Source: Bin80 sp026708685 (GTDB lineage Bacteria; Bacteroidota; Rhodothermia; Rhodothermales; Bin80). From it: a stretch of 64,000 nt of DNA. This document shows positions 17,147 through 26,599 of this stretch, in pieces; positions within the stretch are counted from its first letter, which is position 1; the number at the start of each line of letters is the position of its first letter. The notes under the pieces were generated by a model, which was not told the origin of the DNA, did not search any database, and was given only the letters and a program-made list of their open reading frames with translations. A program made the position numbers and the translations under genes. The stretch covers positions 2,170,001-2,234,000 of the forward strand of contig OZ241742.1 of assembly GCA_965200955.1 (NCBI GenBank). Direction: 5' to 3'.

Positions 17147-17947
17147 TCAGGTCTGAGACTCTAGTTCTTCAAGATTTGGGAGGAGTTCCTGTAAAACCCA
17201 TCCGAATTCAGGATTGAGCTCCAAAGAACGGAGCAAAGCCTTTCGTGCCTTGACTAGATCGCCTCTATCCATGTAGATGACTCCAAGTCGTGCATATGCT
17301 GTGTCATGGCCCCATTTGGGACGGTAAGGGTGGGTAATATTTTCTTCTTCAAAAATCGCAATTGCCTGATTGATACGTTCTTCCGCACGCTCTTTATTGC
17401 CACCTGCGATTCCAGGCAAAAAATAATCCATGATTCCCTGCAATAAGATGACTCTTGGATTATTCGGTTCCAATTCAAGAGCTAATGATATAGAGCGATT
17501 ATATTTTCGTCTTAAGCCTATGATCTTGAAAGGGCGCACAGAAATTTTATGGGCGTAACTGGTTGCCAGCAAGACCCATCCATCAGCAAAGCTTGGATCA
17601 ATCTTGACTGCGGCTTCTAGGTGCTTAATGCCAGTGTTGATATGATCAGCAAGATCTCGTCTTCCATTTTCAATCAGGCCTTCATCAATCATATTGGCCA
17701 CAGCACTGGATGCAGTGGCTGCATAGTAGTGCGCCCAGATGGAAAGGCTATCAACTTTGGTTACCTTTTCAAAAAGAGCACGAGCTTCTAAAATTTGATC
17801 ATAATCTCTCTTGTTAGAACCATCATCAAGGAGTGCCATCCCCTCGAGAAGCGTTTGACTGCTTGACTGGGCATGCGACCTTGCACTGTATAGCAGTATA
17901 TTGCACAGGAATACAATAAAGAATGAATATATAAATCTACGATGCAT
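17147..17947 (-). CDS. Secreted TPR-repeat protein
   Basis: 266 residues. Signal peptide MHRRFIYSFFIVFLCNILLYSARSHAQ. The rest is helical with several TPR-like units: ARALFEKVTKVDSLSIWAHY, IKHLEAAVKIDPSFADGWVL, SLALELEPNNPRVILLQG and ARKALLRSLELNPEFGWVL, each with the A-x3-Y/L-P pattern. Probably a periplasmic protein-interaction scaffold. It stands alone between two unrelated genes. Confidence 0.8.
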   Translation of the reverse strand: MHRRFIYSFFIVFLCNILLYSARSHAQSSSQTLLEGMALLDDGSNKRDYDQILEARALFEKVTKVDSLSIWAHYYAATASSAVANMIDEGLIENGRRDLADHINTGIKHLEAAVKIDPSFADGWVLLATSYAHKISVRPFKIIGLRRKYNRSISLALELEPNNPRVILLQGIMDYFLPGIAGGNKERAEERINQAIAIFEEENITHPYRPKWGHDTAYARLGVIYMDRGDLVKARKALLRSLELNPEFGWVLQELLPNLEELESQT

Positions 17948-18122
17948 TTTAGAGAAATTAATTCAAGCGTTTTTCAAAGTTTTCCCATTATACTCCATCA
18001 ACTCGAAATGTTCAGAACCCAATACGATTCATGCGTTTGATTTCACGGTTTACTGTGCTAACAGATGGATGAGATGTTCTATTTGGTCAAGATCATTCTA
18101 ATGTGATTCGGTAGTTGTATCC

Positions 18123-19751
18123 CTATAATGATACTCCTCGCTTCCAAGGGATAAAATCATGTTGTCCCATGCGAACCGCAGCAGGAATATAATTTCCATT
18201 GGCAACAGCAAGGATTAAGTCAAGAAGTTGAGATCCAACGGATTCAATCGTTTCATGTCCTTCAATGATGGTTCCAGCATTAAAATCAATCAGGTCAGAG
18301 AGACGCTTGGCCAGTAACGTGTTGCTGCTCACTTTAATGACCTGTGCGAGCGGATTCCCAGTAGGTGTTCCCATCCCCGTAGAAAACAGGATGATCTGAG
18401 CACCGGCTCCAGCAATGGCAGTAGTAGATTCCACATCACCGCCGGGCGTACACAAAAGGTTGAGCCCCGCAGTCGTTGCGTATTCTGGGTAATCAAGTAC
18501 AGCAGTAACGGGGGAGGTGCCTCCCTTACGTACTGCTCCTGCACTTTTCATTGCACCGGTCAAGAGTCCATCAATGATATTTCCCGCAGACGGATTCATC
18601 TCAAAACCTGTACCAACAATATCAGCCAGCGAAGCATACGATTCCATCAGCTGTATGAAGCGGACGGCAGTATTCAGATCAACACATCGGTCAATAATGG
18701 ACTGCTCTTGACCACACAACTCTGGGAATTCCCCTAAGATTGCACTTCCCCCTAATGCAACCAGTAGGTCCGTTGTAAATCCCATGGCTGGATTTGCAGA
18801 AATCCCACTAAACCCATCGGAGCCACCACATTCAAGCCCAAGGGTTAACTTACTCAGAGGAGCGGTACTACGTTGCATCTGATTGGCTTTTTCAAGTCCA
18901 GTAAAGGTGTCATTGATGGCTTGAGTGATCAGTGCATCTGCACTTGCAAAGGACTGCTGACGGAATATATAGAGGGGTTTGTCAAAATCAGGATTACGTT
19001 TGTGCACTTCCTCCATTAACATGGATACCTGAGCATTTTCGCATCCTAAGCTTAGAACCGTCGCACCAAACACATTGGGATGGTGAAGGTATCCTGCCAG
19101 TAAGCCGCATAGAGTACGGGCATCCTGCGGGGTTCCACCGCATCCTAACTGATGCGTCAGAAAATGGATTCCATCCACATTTTGAAAAACGCGATCATGA
19201 TTGACGGGAATCAACTGACTGTCTAGGGGCGAGGATGTATTTCGATAAGAGTGAACCAGCGAGGCAACCTGCTGGCGGTAGGTAGAATGCTGACTGTATC
19301 CCAGTTCATCTTCAAATGCACGTCGTAAAACATCAATATTCCGATTCTCACAAAATACTAGCGGAATAACGATCCAGTAGTTGGCAGTTCCAACCTGCCC
19401 ATCACTGCGATGGTATCCGTCAAATGTGGCATTGAACCATTTTGAGACGTTAGGGGGTTGCCATGGTTCAGGTGTGGGTCTGTTTTCGAGATCGTATTGA
19501 CCGATATCGTGAACGATATCACTTTGATTGAGGCAATCTCCAATCTGAAGATCTCGCTGACTGCGGCCAACGGTTACCCCATACATGATGATGGGTGAAT
19601 GTTTGGAAATCACTGAGGTGACGACTTTATGACGTTGAGGAATTGGCGACTGAGTGTAACAGCCGTCTAAAAATTCCTCATCCGCTCTCAGTGTTGAAAG
19701 AGCAACGGCTACATTGTCATCGGAATGAATCTGAAGTACACGGGCACACAT
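18123..19751 (-). CDS. uxaA: Altronate dehydratase (UxaA/GarD family)
   Basis: About 542 residues from MCARVLQIHSDDNVAVAL (an upstream in-frame Met at 19778 adds nine residues unlike the family). N-terminal SAF domain (about 1-90), then the catalytic part with IPLVFCENRNIDVLRRAFE, HQLGCGGTPQDA, TLSLGCENAQ, GLECGGSDGFSGISANPAMG and TTAGLNLLCTPGGD. The conserved Cys/His/Glu metal-binding set is present. UxaA removes water from altronate to give 2-keto-3-deoxygluconate in uronate catabolism. No other uronate gene is adjacent, so a related sugar acid could be the substrate. Confidence 0.88.
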   Translation of the reverse strand: MCARVLQIHSDDNVAVALSTLRADEEFLDGCYTQSPIPQRHKVVTSVISKHSPIIMYGVTVGRSQRDLQIGDCLNQSDIVHDIGQYDLENRPTPEPWQPPNVSKWFNATFDGYHRSDGQVGTANYWIVIPLVFCENRNIDVLRRAFEDELGYSQHSTYRQQVASLVHSYRNTSSPLDSQLIPVNHDRVFQNVDGIHFLTHQLGCGGTPQDARTLCGLLAGYLHHPNVFGATVLSLGCENAQVSMLMEEVHKRNPDFDKPLYIFRQQSFASADALITQAINDTFTGLEKANQMQRSTAPLSKLTLGLECGGSDGFSGISANPAMGFTTDLLVALGGSAILGEFPELCGQEQSIIDRCVDLNTAVRFIQLMESYASLADIVGTGFEMNPSAGNIIDGLLTGAMKSAGAVRKGGTSPVTAVLDYPEYATTAGLNLLCTPGGDVESTTAIAGAGAQIILFSTGMGTPTGNPLAQVIKVSSNTLLAKRLSDLIDFNAGTIIEGHETIESVGSQLLDLILAVANGNYIPAAVRMGQHDFIPWKRGVSL

Positions 19752-20074
19752 TGGATAGATCACTGAAGTGAGACACAAAGAATGAAAGCTCCGTTCTTCA
19801 TGGTAAATGACTCAACGAAACAGTCAATCGGGACGCGATGTAGCTTGGAGAAGAACATCAATCAACAATCTGTAACATACATGGAAGGTTAAACAAATCC
19901 CCATCTTTTCAAGGCAGGTCTTTTGCACAAGTTTGTTGGAATAGCAGCTGAATGGATATATTTGCTTAGATTTGTAACTCAGAGACATTACTGCCATATT
20001 TTCTAACGTATGTGCACCGCTCATGTTCTTTGTACATCATGTAATGCATTCATTCACCATTTCTGATTTTCGTC

Positions 20075-21805
20075 ATGTATGTTGACAAGGTTCCCAACCG
20101 CAATTCAAAGCCAACGTATCTCATCCGTGAGTCTAAACGGAACAATGGGAAGACTGACAAGACTACCCTTGCCAATATCACGAAACTTCCTCTTGAGCTG
20201 ATTGAGCAAGTGAGGATTCTTCTCAAGGGAGGATTCGTTTACAAAAACTTTCAAGAGTCGATCAAGATTCAGAGCATTCAACCCCATGGACATGTCTGTG
20301 CGATAGTGGAAACCATGAAAAATCTGGGGCTTCCAGAGCTGATAGATCAGAGAAACACACGATTTCGCAGGCTCATTCTTGGCATGATGGTTCATCGCCT
20401 GTTAAAACCTTACCTTCAACCCCGAACCGAAGTGTATTTAGATCAGCAAACTGCAAAAACATCAATCAACGATTTACTTGATCTAAAAGATGTGGATGAA
20501 GATGACATTCACCGTGCAATGAATCAACTCCTCAAACACAAGGATCGCATTGAGAGTGACTTGGCAAAACGTCATATCATAGAAGATGGATTGGTGCTGT
20601 GTGGGATGAGAGACATCAGCAGAGTAGGTGAGCAAAATGAAGATCCTATATCACTTTCCAAAAAAGGCAAGAAACGGGCGATGATAGGTCTCATCACGGA
20701 TCAGGATGGTATCCCGGTGGGCATGGATATTGTTCAGGGTAAGTCAATGGATAAAGATACACTGAGCAGACAGTTGCATCACATGACACAATCCTCGGGA
20801 TCAACGCATCTCATATTGGTTGGAGACCACAAAATTTTGAATCATAAAAACTTAAGTGATGGTGGGATCCCCGCCGGACTGGATTGGATGGCATCCTTAA
20901 AGAAAAGCAATATCCGTGCAGTGGTGGAGCAAGAAAATATTCACAAAAACCAATTGGATCAACATGATTGTCTTACACTTCAAAGCGATCTGTACCCAGG
21001 AGAAAAATTGGTGATATGGATCAACCCAAATCGATCAACCAAGAATAAGAAACGCAAAAAACGAATGGTGCTGACAGAAAAACGGTTGGATTCTGTGATA
21101 GAATCGATACAGCGTAAAAAGAATTGTCTGATTGATAAAGATGATTTGATCGTACAGGTGTATCAGGTGCTCATTACGTACAACACGGAAAAATTCTTTC
21201 ATATCAGCATTGATGACAGAGGATTGTCTTATTTTCGGAACCATAAGGCACTTGAAAGGGCTGACTTGGTAGATCGATTGTGTATCATAAGAACCTCCCG
21301 CACTGATGAGAGAGGGTCCGATGATCTGGTTGCATCTTTTTATCGGTTATCTGCATTGGAGATGGCTTTATCAAGGATCACAAAGATGCATCTCCATTCG
21401 TTACATGATATACCCAAACATTTGGTGAGAGCGAATATATTTCTGTGTACCCTAGCCTATTATGTGGAGTATCACATGCGTTGTAAATTGGCACCTCTAC
21501 TGTATGAAGAAGAGGTCCCGACATGGAAACATCCATTCCGAATGCGAGTGTCAGAAGCCATTGAATCAAGCGTAGATTTGCCGCACAATGGTGATTCCAT
21601 ACATGTGCCAGAAAGGATTCAAGCCATGTCCTTTGAAGGAGTAATGGAAATCCTAGAAAGCACAAATCGCTTACTTGTTCTTCCTAAAGTATGTATTGAC
21701 CCAAAACCAGAGGTGATGATACCTCAAGAACTTGGCACAATTCAAACTCTTGCATTCCAGTTCTTAGAAATCAATATCCATTCAAAGACAGGTGGGGGCG
21801 GTTAA
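20075..21805 (+). CDS. IS1634-family-like transposase
   Basis: 576 residues. The N-terminus (YVDKVPNRNSKPTYLIRESKR) matches the start of IS1634-type transposases, and the central DDE region shows AMIGLITDQDGIPVGMDIVQG, LILVGDHKILNHKNL and the C-terminal YRLSALEMALSRITKMHLHSL and FLCTLAYYVEYHMRCKL. The ORF is intact. Neither terminal inverted repeats nor a target-site duplication could be found within about 200 bp on either side, so element borders are unknown. The ATG at 20075 fits the family start. Confidence 0.82.
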   Translation: MYVDKVPNRNSKPTYLIRESKRNNGKTDKTTLANITKLPLELIEQVRILLKGGFVYKNFQESIKIQSIQPHGHVCAIVETMKNLGLPELIDQRNTRFRRLILGMMVHRLLKPYLQPRTEVYLDQQTAKTSINDLLDLKDVDEDDIHRAMNQLLKHKDRIESDLAKRHIIEDGLVLCGMRDISRVGEQNEDPISLSKKGKKRAMIGLITDQDGIPVGMDIVQGKSMDKDTLSRQLHHMTQSSGSTHLILVGDHKILNHKNLSDGGIPAGLDWMASLKKSNIRAVVEQENIHKNQLDQHDCLTLQSDLYPGEKLVIWINPNRSTKNKKRKKRMVLTEKRLDSVIESIQRKKNCLIDKDDLIVQVYQVLITYNTEKFFHISIDDRGLSYFRNHKALERADLVDRLCIIRTSRTDERGSDDLVASFYRLSALEMALSRITKMHLHSLHDIPKHLVRANIFLCTLAYYVEYHMRCKLAPLLYEEEVPTWKHPFRMRVSEAIESSVDLPHNGDSIHVPERIQAMSFEGVMEILESTNRLLVLPKVCIDPKPEVMIPQELGTIQTLAFQFLEINIHSKTGGGG

Positions 21806-22255
21806 ATTCAGGCTATGAGGCTACATCAATCTCTTGAATTGCTCATCTTTAAGCCGTTTGCAAACCGATCTATCCACTCAATAAAGTGCGTTTCAAGCAC
21901 TCCAAAGGGATGTTTCTGGCAGAATTTGGAGGATTTACAAAAGATATTTTTAACATATGGTTATCCACTTGGTTATAGGGCAAGTCGAAAATTGGAGTTT
22001 GGGTAGACTCTGAGTATATTTATGATTGGAGAAATTCCAGTAACCTCATTATCTTGTGGTAATGGTTTTGAGAAGTATAGAAAAAATTGGACTCGTATTA
22101 CATTATCTGAATGGTTTTCTTGAAATGGACATTCTTCCTTGATCAAGTTGGAACCGTAGAGTCTATGCGGTGTACCATGCCTTTACCTTGGTTAGTGACC
22201 AATGTTTCGATTAGATTCGGATCATTGATTCTTCATTCATTAAAGCGTTAATCAT
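21806..22255. other. Intergenic region after the transposase (450 bp)
   Basis: Holds a 63-codon ORF (21815-22006) with no recognised domain, possibly a decayed fragment, and at about 21851 a GCCGTTTGCAAA segment that resembles part of the TIR motif seen at 40586 and 56091. No second end was found, so this may be chance. Confidence 0.4.
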
Positions 22256-22600
22256 ATGCCATTAGATGCTGTTAAAATTGCTCGCAAATTAAATTCTTCC
22301 GGCGTTGAGTGGGAGCAAGCCCAGACACATGCCGAAGTAATCACTGATGTCGTGGAGGATGCTCTTGGCGAGGTCGCCACCAAAGAATTTGTTGATCATC
22401 GTATCTCTGAATTAAGGACGGATTTTGCTGAACAGAGGGCGCTTTTTGCAGAACTGAAAGCGGATTTTGCAGAACTAAAAGCGGATTTTGCAGAACAGAA
22501 GGCGGAAAACAAAGCTTCACAGCTGAATCAACTGCGCTGGATCGTTGGAACCATTATTGCAATGGGAGGTCTTATCATTGCTTCCAATCTAATTCGATAA
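22256..22600 (+). CDS. Small coiled-coil membrane protein (DUF1640/CCDC90-like)
   Basis: 114 residues. It starts with a helical region (DAVKIARKLNSSGVEWEQAQTH) like DUF1640/CCDC90 proteins, then TKEFVDHRISELRTDFAEQ and a coiled coil with three ELKADFAE/Q-type heptads encoded by 21-bp tandem repeats (about 22430-22505), and ends in one transmembrane helix (WIVGTIIAMGGLIIASNLI). Tail-anchored topology with the coiled coil in the cytosol is likely. In bacteria these often occur near mobile or toxin-like genes; function unknown. It stands alone here. Confidence 0.75.
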   Translation: MPLDAVKIARKLNSSGVEWEQAQTHAEVITDVVEDALGEVATKEFVDHRISELRTDFAEQRALFAELKADFAELKADFAEQKAENKASQLNQLRWIVGTIIAMGGLIIASNLIR

Positions 22601-22945
22601 AGGAGGGTGCTAGTCTATCACGCTTGCTTTTATCATCCTGATACAAGGAATTCAATATAGAAGATACGCCCACCGTGCACGGGAAATGTGCTCAATTCTT
22701 AAAAACCAACGATATACATGGTGAGTTTTTGAGAATGATCATTCAAGGGGCAAATCAGATTAGATTCTCTCAACCAATGATGGTGTTTTCCTGAGTGAAT
22801 TGTTTGCACTGAGATGAACTTGGAAATATTTTGTTGACATGCATGATTGCAAGTATCAGATAGAAGACGATTCAAGAATGAATCTTTGATCTGAAAGAAG
22901 CACTTTCATCGGATGCTCATGGCAAAGTCCAGAAATTTATTCAGT
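22601..22945. other. Intergenic region (345 bp), no gene seen
   Basis: Convergent gap between the coiled-coil gene (plus) and the nucleotidyltransferase gene (minus). No ORF, RNA or strong hairpin was recognised. Confidence 0.5.
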
Positions 22946-23944
22946 TCAAGATAGCTTGGAGTAGTCGCCGACATTGAGTTGTTGAGATCTACCGATGATA
23001 TGGCTGTGGGCACCGATCATAGAATCGTGCAGGATGGAATTTTGAACGACAGCAGATTCAAAGACAGTACTATGTTCAATAATTGAGTTAGTAATTTCAG
23101 CACCAGATTCAACAGATACATAAGGCCCAATCACGGAGTTGGTGACAATGGCATCCTCGGCAATAAATACTGGTTCACGAAGGATGCAGGAAGAATGATC
23201 GGGTCTTGTCTCAGAATGGAGTTCTTGATCAAGTAAATAACGAGTTGTGTCCCTCAAGGCATCCAGCGTGCCACAGTCAAGCCAAACATTCACCAGTGCC
23301 GTTTTAAAGATCAACCCCTGCTTTAACATGTGATCAAATGCGTCGGTTAGATAGTACTCTCCACTTGGTCCACAGATGCTTTGCTCAAAAAGAAAGGCAA
23401 TCGCCGATTTAAGCTGGGCAAGATCACGAATGTAATAGATTCCAATCAGGGCTTCATTCGATATCAATTCCTGTGGCTTCTCCACAAAAGCTGTAATCCG
23501 ATCATGATCGCGTACGGCCACTCCAAAACGACTTGGATCATCCACTTCCTTGACCCAGGCAACGACATCACTATCGTCTAAACGATCCATTGGATCCATG
23601 TCAAATACAGTGTCAGCATACACGACAACCCCTTCACCATCAAGATGGTCTTGTCCGCACATGACGGCATGAGCTGTACCATGGGCTTCTTCCTGAATCA
23701 CATAATGAGGTTGAATTTGGTGTCTGGCACATACCACGTCAAGGATGTCGTATGCTTTTCGATCAAAGCCAGGCCCAAGAATAAAGATACTGTCACTGAT
23801 CGTTCGGGGTAGAGTCGTAGTAAACTTTTCAATGATCCGCTCCACCATACATTGTCCGCGAACGGTTAACAGTGGCTTAGGGGTGATAGAAGACTGGGGG
23901 CGGAGTCGTTTACCATGCCCAGCCATTGGAACGATGAGTTTCAC
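22946..23944 (-). CDS. Sugar-1-phosphate nucleotidyltransferase with left-handed beta-helix
   Basis: 332 residues. Nucleotidyltransferase fold with MKLIVPMAGHGKRLRP (nucleotide-binding loop), ITPKPLLTVRGQCMVERI (Lys that contacts phosphate) and VVYADTVFDMDP. The C-terminal 80 residues hold hexapeptide repeats (SVIGPYVSVESGAEITNSIIEHS) forming a short beta-helix, as in GlmU- and RmlA-like enzymes. It makes an NDP-sugar from sugar-1-phosphate and NTP; the exact sugar is not predictable. It is the last gene in the minus-strand polysaccharide set, two bases from the cupin gene. Confidence 0.9.
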   Translation of the reverse strand: MKLIVPMAGHGKRLRPQSSITPKPLLTVRGQCMVERIIEKFTTTLPRTISDSIFILGPGFDRKAYDILDVVCARHQIQPHYVIQEEAHGTAHAVMCGQDHLDGEGVVVYADTVFDMDPMDRLDDSDVVAWVKEVDDPSRFGVAVRDHDRITAFVEKPQELISNEALIGIYYIRDLAQLKSAIAFLFEQSICGPSGEYYLTDAFDHMLKQGLIFKTALVNVWLDCGTLDALRDTTRYLLDQELHSETRPDHSSCILREPVFIAEDAIVTNSVIGPYVSVESGAEITNSIIEHSTVFESAVVQNSILHDSMIGAHSHIIGRSQQLNVGDYSKLS

Positions 23945-23946
23945 GG

Positions 23947-24420
23947 TTAATCAAGAATTAAGTTAGGATGAGAAGATTCTTCCCATCGAATTTCATCAAT
24001 GGGGTCATTTTTTCCCTGGCCTGCATAAAGCTGGTTCGGACAGTTGATAACCAGTGCATCTGAATCCCCAGTATTACGATAGGCATGAATGACACCCGGA
24101 GGGACAATTACGGTAGATGGGACATCTGCTCCTGTATCAAGAACCTGACGTATTCCATAGGTGAGTGAATCGGAGCGGTGATCCCAAAGATATAGTCTGA
24201 ATGATCCACTTAGAAACGCAAACAGGTCGGTTTGATAGACATGTTCATGAGGGCCACGAGTCACACCGGCATGGGTGAGCGAAACATAGGCCATCACAGG
24301 ATGAAGATCACGAGCGAGTTCATCATGTCTGAATATTTCAGAAAGCCATCCTCTTTGATCGGTATATTGTGACAGGAAGGTGACAGTACAGTCATGTACA
24401 GTGCCGTTAGTCCAGTTCAT
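23947..24420 (-). CDS. RmlC-like cupin (dTDP-sugar epimerase family)
   Basis: 157 residues with the cupin pattern: TQYTDQRGWLSEIF-like start (here TFLSQYTDQRGWLSEIFRHDE), then AGVTRGPHEHVYQTDLFAFLSGSFRLYLWD, the RmlC-type His in GPHEHVYQ, and VPPGVIHAYRNTG. Shorter than the usual RmlC (180-190). It could be a dTDP-4-keto-6-deoxyglucose 3,5-epimerase or a WxcM/FdtA-like ketoisomerase. It overlaps the nucleotidyltransferase gene upstream by four bases (ATGA), so it is in the same operon. Confidence 0.82.
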   Translation of the reverse strand: MNWTNGTVHDCTVTFLSQYTDQRGWLSEIFRHDELARDLHPVMAYVSLTHAGVTRGPHEHVYQTDLFAFLSGSFRLYLWDHRSDSLTYGIRQVLDTGADVPSTVIVPPGVIHAYRNTGDSDALVINCPNQLYAGQGKNDPIDEIRWEESSHPNLILD

Positions 24421-25178
24421 GGCGATGCAGAGGCTTGACCTTCAAGTGCAGGGTAGGTGAGATGGCGAGCCAGATGATTTGCCTGGTGCCACCCATCCAA
24501 CGTTCCAGCATCGCCCCACCATCCATCTAAAATTCCATAGGTGAGCATGCTTTGTTGGACATATGCAGAATTGAGATCGCTGACCTCATATTCTCCACGA
24601 CGGCTTGGAGAGAGAGACGAGATAAAATCAAAGACCTGAGAATCATAGAAATACAAACCGGTCACTGCATACTGACTTGGGGGAGAAGATGGTTTCTCTA
24701 TGATCTCTACAATCTGATCGCCTCGAAATCGTGGTACTCCATATTGGTCAGGGTCAGGAACCTCCTTTAGCAGGATGCGCGCACCCTCTTTTTGATTTTG
24801 AAACTGGTTGACTTCGTGGGCGATGCTGTTTCCAAGAATGTTATCCCCTAAAACAACTAAAAATGGATGACCTCGTGCAAAATTTTCACATAGTCCAAGT
24901 GCCTGAGCAATTCCACCAGGTTCATCTTGAACCCGATAGGTTAAATCCAATCCAAGACCACTTCCACTTCCAAGGAGATTCACCACATCCCCCATATGCT
25001 CTGGGCTGGTGACGACGGCGACACGCGTGATTCCCGTTTCGCGCAAGCGCATCAGAGGGTGATATATCATGGGATATTGACCCACTGGCAGAAGGTGTTT
25101 GTTGGTTACTTTCGTCAATGGATAAAGCCTGCTTCCAGTGCCTCCAGCCAAGACAACCCCACTTAAAGATTCACGCAT
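24417..25178 (-). CDS. rmlA: Glucose-1-phosphate thymidylyltransferase-like protein
   Basis: 253 residues with GVVLAGGTGSRLYPLTKVTNKHLLPVG, the canonical RmlA signature, and LVVLGDNILG, VPDPDQYGVPRF, EIIEKPSSPPSQYAVTGLYFYD and GWWGDAGTLDGW. RmlA makes dTDP-glucose for rhamnose and other deoxysugars. It is shorter than the 290-residue E. coli form because the C-terminal helical part is missing, as in several Bacteroidota and archaeal homologues. RmlB and RmlD are not in this window, so whether the product is dTDP-glucose for rhamnose is inference. Confidence 0.87.
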   Translation of the reverse strand: MRESLSGVVLAGGTGSRLYPLTKVTNKHLLPVGQYPMIYHPLMRLRETGITRVAVVTSPEHMGDVVNLLGSGSGLGLDLTYRVQDEPGGIAQALGLCENFARGHPFLVVLGDNILGNSIAHEVNQFQNQKEGARILLKEVPDPDQYGVPRFRGDQIVEIIEKPSSPPSQYAVTGLYFYDSQVFDFISSLSPSRRGEYEVSDLNSAYVQQSMLTYGILDGWWGDAGTLDGWHQANHLARHLTYPALEGQASASP

Positions 25179-25198
25179 CGTAGATCTAATGGGGCAAG

Positions 25199-26269
25199 TT
25201 AAACGGGAATGTTCAGACTTAAAATCTCCTGCTCACGCTTGAGATCATACTGGACCATTTCCTGGACCATTTCTTTAAAGGTAGTCGTTGGTTTCCATCC
25301 CAGCTCCTTACGTGCAAAGGAGGAGTCGCCCAAGAGGTGGTGTACTTCAGCAGGACGATAAAAATCTGAACTCACTTCAACAAGTGTTCGTCCTGTATTC
25401 TGGCAGTGTCCCTTTTCAGTAATGCCACGACCCGTCCACTCAAGTGGGAGCCCTACCTCTTCAAATGCCAAAGAGCAGAGGGTTCGGACAGAGTGTGCAT
25501 GACCGGTAGCTAACACATAGTCCTGGGGTTTTTCCTGTTGTAGAATCATCCAGATCCCTTCAACATAATCACGGGCATGGCCCCAGTCGCGTTTTGCGTC
25601 AAGATTCCCCAGATAGAGTTTTTGATCAATTCCCAATTTAATTCGAGCAGCGGCACGGGTCACTTTTCTTGTTACAAAAGCTTCATCACGTAAGGGGCTT
25701 TCATGATTGAACAAGACTCCATTACATGCATACATGCCGTAGGCCTCTCTGTAATTAACCGTAATCCAGTAGGCGTAGAGTTTTGCCGCACCATAGGGGC
25801 TTCGGGGATGGAAAGGGGTACTCTCCGATTGGGGAGACTCAGGGGCATTGCCAAAAAGCTCACTTGTAGATGCCTGATAAAAACGAATCTTGTTGGTAAG
25901 GCTAAGAATGCGGACCGCCTCCAGGAGTCTTAAAACACCAAGTGCATCCACATTCGCTGTATACTCGGGGGTGTCAAAACTGACCTGAACATGGCTTTGA
26001 GCCCCAAGGTTATAGATTTCATCAGGTTGAACTTCTTGCACAATACGGATCAGGTTGGTAGAGTCAGTCAGGTCTCCATAGTGGAGATGAAACCGTTCCT
26101 CATGAAATTTGGGGTTCGTGAACAGGTGATCAATACGTTGCGTATTGAAAAGGCTTGAACGACGTTTAATACCATGTACACAATAGCCCTTGTCAAGCAA
26201 GAGTTCTGAAAGGTAGGCACCATCTTGGCCGGTAACGCCGGTGATAAGAGCCGTTTTGCTTTTGGTCAT
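25199..26269 (-). CDS. gmd: GDP-mannose 4,6-dehydratase
   Basis: 356 residues, extended SDR family. NADP-binding TGVTGQDGAYLSELLLDKGY, then HGIKRRSSLFNTQRIDHL typical of GMD, active-site Thr/Glu in YQASTSELFG, YGAAKLYAYW (YxxxK), and NGVLFNHESPLR. It converts GDP-mannose to GDP-4-keto-6-deoxymannose. The next step enzyme (GDP-fucose synthase) is encoded upstream at 26600-27556, so this pair makes GDP-L-fucose for surface glycans. A 330-bp gap separates the two genes. Confidence 0.96.
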   Translation of the reverse strand: MTKSKTALITGVTGQDGAYLSELLLDKGYCVHGIKRRSSLFNTQRIDHLFTNPKFHEERFHLHYGDLTDSTNLIRIVQEVQPDEIYNLGAQSHVQVSFDTPEYTANVDALGVLRLLEAVRILSLTNKIRFYQASTSELFGNAPESPQSESTPFHPRSPYGAAKLYAYWITVNYREAYGMYACNGVLFNHESPLRDEAFVTRKVTRAAARIKLGIDQKLYLGNLDAKRDWGHARDYVEGIWMILQQEKPQDYVLATGHAHSVRTLCSLAFEEVGLPLEWTGRGITEKGHCQNTGRTLVEVSSDFYRPAEVHHLLGDSSFARKELGWKPTTTFKEMVQEMVQYDLKREQEILSLNIPV

Positions 26270-26599
26270 GAAAAGTAATTAATAGAAAAGTAAGAAACAG
26301 AAGTTCTCATCACCTGTGAGATGATGTCGTATTTAGAGTGAAAATCGTTGCAAACGAATATGCTCAGACAAAAAACACCCAGTGCTACTCGCATTGAGTA
26401 CGGTTCCATACATGTATGCAAGCACTCTTGGAGGATTGCAAAATTATGCTGAGAAAACATCCATAGAATCATCTGGAATGTATACAACCGATCCAGTCGC
26501 TATAAGGAATCTGTGGACGATCAACATTGGATGAAGTCATCCAATGATAAGAATTGCTCCATAAATCTTCACTTAACTTGCCAAACATATCCAGAGCAC
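26270..26599. other. Intergenic region between gmd and GDP-fucose synthase gene (330 bp)
   Basis: AT-rich, with no protein-like ORF on either strand. It may contain the gmd promoter. The gap is unusual since the other genes of this set overlap or nearly touch. Confidence 0.5.
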
